Shown here in pieces: positions 1 through 5,691 of a stretch of 12,961 nt of DNA. The first letter of the stretch is position 1. Every line of letters starts with the position of its first letter. The stretch is taken from assembly GCA_002409145.1 (NCBI GenBank), contig DHUL01000011.1, forward strand, positions 32,184-45,144, written 5' to 3'. The notes beneath the pieces are model-generated. The model saw only the letters and a program-made list of their open reading frames with translations. It had not been told where the DNA came from and did not search any database. A program made the translations under genes and the position numbers. Origin of the DNA: Bacteroidales bacterium UBA5235 (GTDB taxonomy: Bacteria > Bacteroidota > Bacteroidia > Bacteroidales > VadinHA17).

Positions 1-499
1 ATCTCATACAGCCAGGCAGCTGATGAGTACCAGGTTTATGCTCTTAAATTCTGCGAGTCCGGGAAAGTACCGGCCCGGGAAATTGCCGTCGGAACATCAT
101 CAGCAGACAGTGTGTCTGTATGCAATATGTTCTGGTTCCTGAAGGGTTCAAAAGGAAGGAATATCCTTGTTGATGCAGGATTCATTGATACCGCCGGTAC
201 CCGGGATTAAGGTTTTTACGGATTCAAAGCATACCCGTGAAAATCAATATATACTGGTCAATCCTGAATCAGAAACAAACAGAATCGTTATTGCCTCAGA
301 TGCTATCTGGTTTTATTTTAATCTGGATAACCTGCTGCCAATACCCACTTATACATTTGATCCTGATGCATATGTCGAGGCCATGAAAAGGATGAAAACA
401 ATGGTTACAAACCCAGACTATTTAATCCCCGGACATGATGACCTTGTATTTTCCAGATTTCCGGAATTATGCAGGGGAGTTGTGAAAATAGGGAACTGA
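1..499 (+). pseudogene. Decayed metallo-beta-lactamase-fold (N-acyl homoserine lactonase-like) hydrolase, 5' end outside window
   Basis: Two reading frames together spell one broken protein. Frame 1 (bases 1-210) gives an N-terminal part containing VCNMFWFLKG and NILVDAGFID, then hits a stop at 208-210. Frame 2, from about base 190 to 499, gives the C-terminal part with three metal-ligand motifs: SKHT (His codon at 230), ASDAIW (Asp codon at 299) and PGHD (His codon at 434). In lactonases of the AiiA type these match the last three of seven zinc ligands. The HxHxDH motif, which should lie between DAGF and the SKHT region, is absent. Roughly 100 codons therefore appear deleted at about 190-200, and the frame shifts at the join. 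Intact relatives would hydrolyse lactones or similar esters with two zinc ions. This copy cannot, as read. The family call is confident; the deletion size is estimated from memory of the family. A misassembly is the alternative explanation. Confidence 0.75.
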
Positions 500-521
500 C
501 CAAACCTTCTGTTGACTAATT

Positions 522-536
522 ACAGTGTCACGCTGT
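522..536. terminator. Weak hairpin between convergent genes
   Basis: ACAGTG (522-527), a three-base loop TCA and CGCTGT (531-536) form a six-pair stem with one G-U pair. It lies between the decayed hydrolase on plus and the winged-helix gene on minus, where a shared terminator would sit. There is no clear T-tract on either side, so the terminator role is a guess. Confidence 0.2.
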
Positions 537-568
537 CTGCTGGCGATGATGCCTGATTTATAATATAA

Positions 569-859
569 TTACTTTTTCGGGTTGAGGTATTTCTTAAGGT
601 CACGGACATATGATTCAAATGCCTTTACTCCTTTGTCGGTGATTGAAAGCATCGTGTTCGGGTAATTGTTTTTAAAGGTTTTCTCAACTTTAATATACCC
701 GGCATCCTCCAGCTTTTTTACCTGGATACTTATATTGCCTGCAGCAGCCTTGGTTTCGCTCTGTATATAAGTAAACTCGACTTTTTCGGAAGCCACCAGC
801 ATCGAAATAATTGCCAGTCGCAGCTGCGAGTGTAACAGAGGATCTAAATCGTTGTACAT
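569..859 (-). CDS. Small winged-helix transcriptional regulator (HTH_34 / MarR-like)
   Basis: A 96-residue cytoplasmic protein made almost entirely of one winged-helix DNA-binding domain. Residues about 5-30 form the first helices (LHSQLRLAIISMLVASEKVE). Residues about 35-58 hold the recognition helix (AAAGNISIQVKKLEDAGYIKV region). The wing and last helix follow, with LSITDKGVKAFESYV typical of the family. The length matches the stand-alone winged-helix proteins common in Bacteroidota, which often sit beside a multi-helix membrane protein. Here the membrane-protein gene lies directly upstream with only four bases between its stop codon and this ATG, so the two are almost certainly co-transcribed. 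An AAGG sequence 5-9 bases before the ATG may act as ribosome binding site. No ligand-binding domain or metal site is visible. The target genes are unknown; self-regulation of the operon is plausible but not shown. Confidence 0.8.
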   Translation of the reverse strand: MYNDLDPLLHSQLRLAIISMLVASEKVEFTYIQSETKAAAGNISIQVKKLEDAGYIKVEKTFKNNYPNTMLSITDKGVKAFESYVRDLKKYLNPKK

Positions 860-863
860 GGCC

Positions 864-1457
864 TTATTCTTTTGCCGCTCTCAATAAATATCCCGGTATC
901 AGATAACCGCAAATAATTGCGGCGCCGACAACCAATGCCAGATATTCATTTGTCACAAATGTCGTTGCAATACTGAAGATAAAAAATGACATACCTCCAA
1001 GAATCAGGGGTCTGAACTTTATAACCAGCCCCGTGGTTGTGGTTGCTAAGCCGGCGACCAATAACATCATAGGAGGTGGGGCTATTCCTGATTTGATACA
1101 AATAAATGCTGCAATAAAAAATGAAGGTGCGGTCACCCACCATAGATAATCTATAAACTTATCTATATGACTGTGCACCTTCTTTGCCTTGTTCATTTTC
1201 CGGACCATAAAATACATGATTATGAATCCGATCAGAATAAAAACAACCCAGTTACCAAGAATTACATACCCCTTAAGTACCCATGGTTGCATGCTATGTA
1301 CAAACTTCAACAGGATAAAATTAGAAATACTTGTAAGAGTTAATATCCAGCCCCAAAGCAAGAAGACTTTTGAACTTTCCTTATAATTTATCTTAAAGTT
1401 TGCAATGGCTTTGTTAATTACATCAAAGCTTTCTTCCGGTTACCAGCGGTCTGACAT
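864..1457 (-). pseudogene. Six-helix membrane protein with in-frame stop at codon 6
   Basis: The open part, 864-1361 from a TTG codon, encodes 165 residues with about six hydrophobic segments (near residues 4-24, 32-52, 71-90, 95-115, 118-137, 139-160). It has no recognised catalytic motif. The same frame extends upstream through a hydrophilic sequence (EESFDVINKAIANFK) that looks like the normal cytoplasmic N-terminus of these proteins. It crosses a TAA at 1440-1442 and reaches MSDRW from an ATG at 1455-1457. The most economical reading is a full gene starting at 1457 with one nonsense change at codon 6. No ATG, GTG or TTG lies between the stop and the TTG at 1361. Translation from that TTG would keep all helices but lose about 32 N-terminal residues, so some function may survive. 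It forms an operon with the winged-helix gene downstream, and the pair may sense something at the membrane. A sequencing error at the stop is possible. Confidence 0.6.
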
Positions 1458-1551
1458 TAACCACAGGGATTGAATCCAGGCGTTTCCCTGCAGGACAATT
1501 TTGACTATCTTCAGCCTTGGATTCTATGAATTACCATTAAAAAACGCCCAC

Positions 1552-2121
1552 ATGAAAACCAGATCATTTACCCTCACATTGGGAATCCTAATCCTGACAA
1601 CCATAAACGCCCTGTCACAGACGGCAGGCAATCCTGTCACCGACCTCCTGCTCTCTGCCTGGTCGCCGCGGAACTTTACAAGCGTGCCGGTCACAGACCA
1701 GCAGATTGACATGATCCTGCAGTGCGGCATCAAGGCGCCGAGCGCACGCAACGGTCAGCCATGGCACTTCACGGTGGTCAGTAACGAAGCCGTGATGAAG
1801 GAGATCGTCTCCAATATTACACCCGGCAATGTGATCATAGTAATCTCCGGCAAAGTGTCGCAGACGGGCGTCACACCCGACTTCGACTGCGGGCTGGCGA
1901 CACAGAACATGTTCATCGCCGCCACCTCGATGGGCCTCGGGGCAAGGATCTACGGAGGTCCGGTGGCTGCAGCCAGGGAAAAACGGGAGGCACTTCAGAT
2001 ACCTGAAGGATTCACGCCTGTGATATTGCTAAGGGTAGGTAACATCGAGAAAGGCACTGACGCTGTCTCCGGCGCATCACCACGAAAGGCAAAGGAGGAG
2101 ATCGTCAATTGGGTAAGATAG
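1552..2121 (+). CDS. Exported nitroreductase-family flavoprotein
   Basis: A 189-residue protein of the FMN-dependent nitroreductase fold. Members transfer electrons from NAD(P)H to nitro compounds, quinones or other acceptors. The start is placed at the ATG at 1552 because it begins a clean signal peptide (basic MKTR, then a hydrophobic stretch ending NALS before QTAG). The frame is open further upstream to 1501 but adds nothing family-like. Visible motifs are SAWSPRNF near residues 35-42, whose Arg usually contacts FMN phosphate, the diagnostic KAPSARNGQPWHF at 61-73, and the late GLGARIYGG segment near 145. The C-terminus contains SGASPRK. Length is normal for the family. An exported nitroreductase is less common than a cytoplasmic one, because folded FMN proteins are awkward for Sec export. 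The gene is divergent from the membrane-protein operon. Substrate and partner are not evident. A relic of a paralogue lies about 2.4 kb downstream. Confidence 0.85.
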   Translation: MKTRSFTLTLGILILTTINALSQTAGNPVTDLLLSAWSPRNFTSVPVTDQQIDMILQCGIKAPSARNGQPWHFTVVSNEAVMKEIVSNITPGNVIIVISGKVSQTGVTPDFDCGLATQNMFIAATSMGLGARIYGGPVAAAREKREALQIPEGFTPVILLRVGNIEKGTDAVSGASPRKAKEEIVNWVR

Positions 2122-2223
2122 ATCCGCAACATATATCCCATTACCTGCCCAGGATGATCGCAACCAGGATGGTTTCTGAATGATGTCCTCTTATCGCACC
2201 TGATGGCAGCGCATGCAACATAA

Positions 2224-4245
2224 TTACATGCTCTTCAGAATTTTAAAGTATTTTGTATCCTGGTTTCGGGTTACATTCAAAATGTACGATCCCGGTTCAA
2301 GATTCTCCAGGTCCAGGATAATTTGATCACCTTCGAATTCACCGGCCATCAGTGCCTTTCCTGTCATATCAGCAATGCTATACCGACTTTTCACCACGGT
2401 ACTACCCTTCGAATCAAGCCTGATTGTTAATTTATCACGGAAGGGAACAGGAAAAACAAGTACTCCCTGTTCAGTAACAGGATCAATACCGGTAATTACA
2501 TAAACATACGGTTCGGACCGTTCTGAAGTACAGCCGTCTGCGACCACCTGCAGTGTGTAAATGCCGTTACTCCCGGGATTTAATGTATTCCCTGTCTGAC
2601 CGGAAAAGGTATCATTAACATACCAGCGGTTGTTGATTTCATTCGATGAAATAAGCCTGACAACCCCGGAAATAGTGTCCGCCTTTATTACAGGCTTTTT
2701 TGGATTGATGCATATCTCCATCCAGACTGTATCCGCCTGTTCATAGGTATCATTGCCCGGTTCGGTTGCAATAAATTTGACTTTGCCCGGACTGCTGTAT
2801 ATCAGCCTGTTCTTTTCAAAATATGCGTTTCCTGACATCACCTTGAAAAAAACCTCCTCACCTGAATCGGATGTAGCATGCAGATAGGTAATGCCGTCAC
2901 CTTCGGTAATTATTCCGGGATCCTCCAGTTTAATTGTATTCTCCGCCTTCGCGATGGAAACCGTCATATTATCCACGCTGAAATATGTGCTTTCGTTCCC
3001 GTCAGTATAAGCTTTGATCAAAGCCGCTCCCAGTCCGGTTGCCCGGAGCTGATTCCCTTCTATATAGGTTTTGTCGTCCATGCTTTTGAAACTGACATCC
3101 AGGCCTGATCCGGATGTGGCATTCAGGGTCTGGTACTCGAATAATTTCATGGGCTGTAAGGGCTGGTAATTGATTTTGAAATACTCTCTGCCCGGTTCCG
3201 ACTCGTTTGTAAACAACAGTCGATTGGAGAATTCGGTTGTAAGAAAAACCGTTCCTCCGGCAGATTCACAAAAATACCCATTCACAAATGCCGTTGCGGG
3301 AATGCCTTCATTACCTGTGATCCATCGCCGGGAATAGGCCATCCTGGTAAAGATTCCGGCAGAGGCACCGGATACCCGGCTGGCAAAAAAATGTCCCGAA
3401 GAAGAAGTAAATAGTCCATTCATTTGCAATTCAAAAGGAACAGGGTTTGTCTCGCTCCATGTTTCCTGCTGCCATGCCGTAGTGGCGATAGCTCCCGGAA
3501 CTGTATTTCTGAACAGCCCCCCTACCACGAAATTGACCGCCACTCCATCGAGAGAAATGATAATACCCGAATCATGAGTAAATTCTATATCCAGGATCTG
3601 TGCCACCTTAATCACATACTCCGTGTTACCAATATTTACTTTTATCTCCTTTTTGACCCATCGGCCCTGGTTCTGGTCCCAAAGCCAGAGACCACCGTTC
3701 AATCCATTGTCATCCTGCTGCAGTGTGCAGAACAGATTGCCATTCCCATCGGCAATAATATTATTTACGTATGTTGTCGGAAGGCCATTTGTGAAGGCGA
3801 TCCAGGATTTACCATTGTCGGATGATCTGAATATTCCGCCTGAAACAGGCGAACAGGCATACAGGTTGCCATTACGGTCTTCTGCAAAACTCCGGATGTA
3901 GGGAAGCTCAAGAGGAATCTCCTCCCATTTGTCTCTGTTTGCTTCACCCAGATAAATTCTGCCGGCCCCGCCGGCAAGAACAGTACCGTTTTTAGAAATA
4001 AAGAGAGCAGTAACAGGCTGATCCCTGGGCAAACTTAAAACATGGTCCCAGGAAGCTCCTTTATTGGTACTTCTGAAAATTCCCATATTATAAGTGGATA
4101 TGAAAATTGCTTCGGGATCACGCGAGTACAGTATACCGGAGTGTAAGGCATTCTTATCAGTTTCAACTCCGGTCATCTTCCAGAAAGACTGGGCACTGAC
4201 GACGGCACCAGAAATCAGAAATATGAATAACGATATTATTTTCAT
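2224..4245 (-). CDS. Type IX-secreted protein with Asp-box beta-propeller-like repeats and Ig-like domains
   Basis: A 673-residue exported protein. Residues 1-18 are a signal peptide (cleavage before QSFW). Residues about 30-310 hold degenerate repeats of the type G-x-[IL]-[FYW]-x8-W. Two are good Asp-boxes, STNKGASW (59-66) and SSDNGKSW (141-148). The repeat tryptophans at 66, 107 and 148 are exactly 41 residues apart, and another is at 196. This suggests propeller blades like those of sialidase/BNR or photosystem-assembly-type proteins, but no catalytic residues are recognisable. Residues about 355-432 and 431-512 look like two MBG-type adhesive modules, and 516-585 like an Ig-like domain (WYVNDTFSGQTG, then DGCTSERSEPY). 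Residues 588-673 are a T9SS type A sorting domain (VFPVPFRDKLTIRL near its start, PGSYILNVT near its end). The protein is predicted to be secreted or anchored at the cell surface. Binding to a polymer or another protein is inferred only. It is transcribed alone and converges with the nitroreductase. Confidence 0.85.
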   Translation of the reverse strand: MKIISLFIFLISGAVVSAQSFWKMTGVETDKNALHSGILYSRDPEAIFISTYNMGIFRSTNKGASWDHVLSLPRDQPVTALFISKNGTVLAGGAGRIYLGEANRDKWEEIPLELPYIRSFAEDRNGNLYACSPVSGGIFRSSDNGKSWIAFTNGLPTTYVNNIIADGNGNLFCTLQQDDNGLNGGLWLWDQNQGRWVKKEIKVNIGNTEYVIKVAQILDIEFTHDSGIIISLDGVAVNFVVGGLFRNTVPGAIATTAWQQETWSETNPVPFELQMNGLFTSSSGHFFASRVSGASAGIFTRMAYSRRWITGNEGIPATAFVNGYFCESAGGTVFLTTEFSNRLLFTNESEPGREYFKINYQPLQPMKLFEYQTLNATSGSGLDVSFKSMDDKTYIEGNQLRATGLGAALIKAYTDGNESTYFSVDNMTVSIAKAENTIKLEDPGIITEGDGITYLHATSDSGEEVFFKVMSGNAYFEKNRLIYSSPGKVKFIATEPGNDTYEQADTVWMEICINPKKPVIKADTISGVVRLISSNEINNRWYVNDTFSGQTGNTLNPGSNGIYTLQVVADGCTSERSEPYVYVITGIDPVTEQGVLVFPVPFRDKLTIRLDSKGSTVVKSRYSIADMTGKALMAGEFEGDQIILDLENLEPGSYILNVTRNQDTKYFKILKSM

Positions 4246-4574
4246 ATCGGTTGAATTTTAACCCCGGGGAAACAATTACAGCTTTGCCGGTATCCGGGCA
4301 GCCTGACCCTGTGACCGGACGGCAGGGTTTTCCCGGTATTATCACCACGAAACATCAGTTTTTCATCACTTTAAAATGAGGAACAATCACTCCTCCATTT
4401 TGTTTGACAGGGAGATAACAATCCGGGAAACACAGAATGAAATTTTTATATTCAGCCCAACTGCCGGGAGCAGATGGAGACCAGGCCGGAGGTTCACTGG
4501 ATCTGCCAGTCAGGTTCAGGATAACACTGACGCCAAATCGGGTGCATCTCCCCGGAAAACAAAGTAAGAGATCA
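4246..4574. other. Intergenic region with leader hairpin and nitroreductase relic
   Basis: This 329-base stretch separates two minus-strand genes. Its left part is the likely 5' leader of the T9SS cargo gene and contains a GC-rich two-tier hairpin (4294-4336) and the perfect palindrome CCCCGGGG (4262-4269). Its right part carries a recognisable relic of a nitroreductase C-terminus on plus (4526-4588). I found no TAnnTTTG-type promoter on minus for the downstream gene. The middle (about 4340-4520) shows nothing I can identify. Confidence 0.6.
4294..4336. repeat. Two-tier inverted repeat in leader of the T9SS cargo gene
   Basis: The outer arms CCGGG (4294-4298) and CCCGG (4332-4336) enclose the inner arms ACCCTG (4306-4311) and CAGGGT (4323-4328), which have an 11-base loop. 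All paired bases match perfectly. It lies 49-91 bases upstream of the cargo start codon on minus, so it could fold in the mRNA leader. There is no U-tract, so it is not an ordinary terminator. Function is unknown. Confidence 0.4.
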
Positions 4575-4588
4575 TCAACTTCTTATGA
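4526..4588 (+). pseudogene. C-terminal relic of a second nitroreductase
   Basis: Read in one frame, these 63 bases give TDAKSGASPRKTK, a TAA stop at 4565-4567, then EIINFL and a TGA at 4586-4588. The C-terminus of the nitroreductase at 1552-2121 reads TDAVSGASPRKAK then EEIVNWV. Fourteen of 20 positions match, in the same order, with the stop replacing one Glu codon. The nucleotides are also clearly related. Upstream of 4526 I could not align more of the gene, so most of it has been lost or scrambled. The relic overlaps the last codons of the flavoprotein gene on minus, whose 3' end runs to 4575. The two nitroreductase sequences lie in the same orientation on either side of the T9SS cargo gene, suggesting an old duplication. 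A chance match of this length and order is unlikely. Confidence 0.6.
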
Positions 4589-5339
4589 TCTGAAGAGCAA
4601 GCTTATCGAAGACTTTTCCTGTCAGCTTCTTGACCGGATTCAATCTCACCGGATAAAAATAATCGGATTCAAACCATCCTTTATCCCTGAAGTAGGTATA
4701 GTCGCGCCAACTTTCATCAAGCATCTTCTTTATGCTGGTCCTTGCCATTCTGAACATCATCAGCCACCAAAATGTCGGGACGGGAAATTCTTTTTTGATC
4801 AGTTGCGCATAGAACCTCCTGCTCTGAATGTCAACCATCCTGTCAAATTTAGCCTGGGACTTTTCAGTCATCGGCTCCAGGGTCTTTAAACAACACCCTT
4901 TTACAACATTGAATCCAAGACCTTTACCTACAAAATCGAGGTACTTTACAATACTCTCCCCTTTCCCTATCCCCTGAGCAACGATGCTGGTACAGGTCTT
5001 CCCGAAAAAATCAGGGCGGTGAAATCCATACCCGAGCCTGTCAAGGAAGACTTTCATCAATCCAGATACCTGGAAGGAATAGTTTGGGGAGGCAAATATC
5101 ACCCCGTCAGAATCATTGATCTTCCCGATAAGGATGTCCCTGTCATCCCTGCTCGGACAATGCTCCTCCCCTTTGTCAAAGCATACCCTGCAACCTCTGC
5201 AGGTGCCGAGATTGTACTCACTCAGTCTTACCAGTTCATACTCAACATCACCATAAGATTGAAGATTCTGAAGGAATTTCTCACAGGCGTTATATGAATG
5301 CCTCTTCCTTCCGCTTCCGATAAATGCAGTTACTTTCAT
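4575..5339 (-). CDS. Iron-sulfur-flavoprotein-like NAD(P)H-dependent FMN oxidoreductase
   Basis: A 254-residue cytoplasmic protein with a flavodoxin-like FMN fold. The start MKVTAFIGSGRKRHSYN holds the FMN-phosphate loop. GVIFASPNYSFQVSGLMKVFLDRLGY (residues about 79-104) is the family signature around the isoalloxazine-contacting loop. Residues 47, 50, 53 and 61 are cysteines spaced C-x2-C-x2-C-x7-C. This fits the compact motif that binds a [4Fe-4S] cluster in archaeal iron-sulfur flavoprotein (Isf). Such proteins move electrons between ferredoxin-like donors and FMN, and some reduce oxygen or peroxide. After residue about 170 there is a long basic and aromatic C-terminal extension (FWWLMMFRMAR, YFRDKGW) beyond the minimal fold. 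The start is supported by a strong AAGGAG and by a promoter upstream. The last codons overlap the nitroreductase relic. Cluster binding is inferred from cysteine spacing only; a plain FMN reductase is the alternative. Confidence 0.8.
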   Translation of the reverse strand: MKVTAFIGSGRKRHSYNACEKFLQNLQSYGDVEYELVRLSEYNLGTCRGCRVCFDKGEEHCPSRDDRDILIGKINDSDGVIFASPNYSFQVSGLMKVFLDRLGYGFHRPDFFGKTCTSIVAQGIGKGESIVKYLDFVGKGLGFNVVKGCCLKTLEPMTEKSQAKFDRMVDIQSRRFYAQLIKKEFPVPTFWWLMMFRMARTSIKKMLDESWRDYTYFRDKGWFESDYFYPVRLNPVKKLTGKVFDKLALQIIRS

Positions 5340-5344
5340 AGCAG

Positions 5345-5350
5345 CTCCTT
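5345..5350 (-). promoter_or_regulatory. Ribosome binding site of the flavoprotein gene
   Basis: On the minus strand AAGGAG sits five bases before the ATG at 5339. It is a near-perfect Shine-Dalgarno sequence, unusual here because most other genes in the window lack one. It fixes the start codon of the flavoprotein gene. Confidence 0.65.
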
Positions 5351-5482
5351 TCTTTCGTTTGAAATTTCCATATTGATAAACAGAACACTGATCGCTTCAG
5401 ACCTACCATGTACCGGATGCCAAAGGAATCTGAAATCAATGCCGGACCCCTTCATCATCACTCAACCCAAGTCCCTCTTTTA

Positions 5483-5513
5483 CAAAGTTATGATATGTAT
5501 TAAACAGAGCAAT
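5483..5513 (-). promoter_or_regulatory. Bacteroidota-type promoter for the flavoprotein gene
   Basis: On the minus strand TAACTTTG (5490 to 5483) matches the Bacteroidota -7 consensus TAnnTTTG at every fixed position. Exactly 19 bases upstream is ATTG (5513 to 5510), three of four bases of the -33 consensus TTTG. Transcription would begin near 5476, giving a leader of about 135 bases before the flavoprotein ATG. No ORF intervenes. The leader has no riboswitch that I recognise. Confidence 0.45.
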
Positions 5514-5578
5514 GATTCTTCAGGTCATTTATATTATCCTTAATAAGTGTATAAATCACATTTTTTTCTATTTTTAAG

Positions 5579-5613
5579 CGTTAATGATGTACCCGTTTCA
5601 CGGAACATTAACG
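5579..5613. promoter_or_regulatory. Nested palindrome upstream of GH127 gene, candidate operator
   Basis: The outer arms CGTTAATG (5579-5586) and CATTAACG (5606-5613) are perfect inverted copies separated by 19 bases. Inside them CCGT (5593-5596), loop TTC and ACGG (5600-5603) form a second perfect inverted repeat. It ends 78 bases before the GH127 start codon. The outer half-site centres are about 27 bases apart, which suits a dimeric regulator touching two or more helical turns. A structured leader is the alternative. No regulator gene for carbohydrate use is in the window. Confidence 0.4.
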
Positions 5614-5691
5614 ATTCTCTTATTTTGATCATGGAAATTTGTTAAGCTTCCTGCCCTGGTTTATGCAAAAGCAATAGAAAAAATTCTGATC

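Larger units (their letters stand above)
5340..5691. other. Divergent intergenic region between flavoprotein and GH127 genes
   Basis: This 352-base, AT-rich region contains the flavoprotein ribosome binding site and promoter on minus and a two-tier palindrome at 5579-5613. The GH127 gene must be transcribed from the right part. TTTG sequences occur at 5624-5627 and 5638-5641, but none is followed at 19-21 bases by a good TAnnTTTG, so its promoter is not resolved. No RNA gene is seen. Confidence 0.55.

Noticed and set aside
569..1457. Toxin-antitoxin or phage-defence pair
   Set aside because: The small DNA-binding protein and membrane protein fit a common Bacteroidota winged-helix plus membrane protein pairing, with no toxin or defence domain.
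1501..1551. Upstream start of the nitroreductase at 1501
   Set aside because: The extra 17 residues precede a standard signal peptide that begins at the ATG at 1552.
2211..2231. Inverted repeat GCATG / CATGC around the stop of the T9SS gene
   Set aside because: Five-base arms with an 11-base loop and no T-tract do not make a convincing terminator.
4262..4269. Perfect palindrome CCCCGGGG
   Set aside because: Eight bases with no loop and no second copy; too short to assign a role.
4437..4889. A 150-codon plus-strand frame covering the relic and the flavoprotein 3' end
   Set aside because: It is in a different frame from the nitroreductase relic and is antisense to a well-supported gene.
5298..5543. 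An 81-codon plus-strand frame running from the flavoprotein start into the intergenic region
   Set aside because: It overlaps the flavoprotein's ribosome binding site and promoter, and its product resembles nothing.
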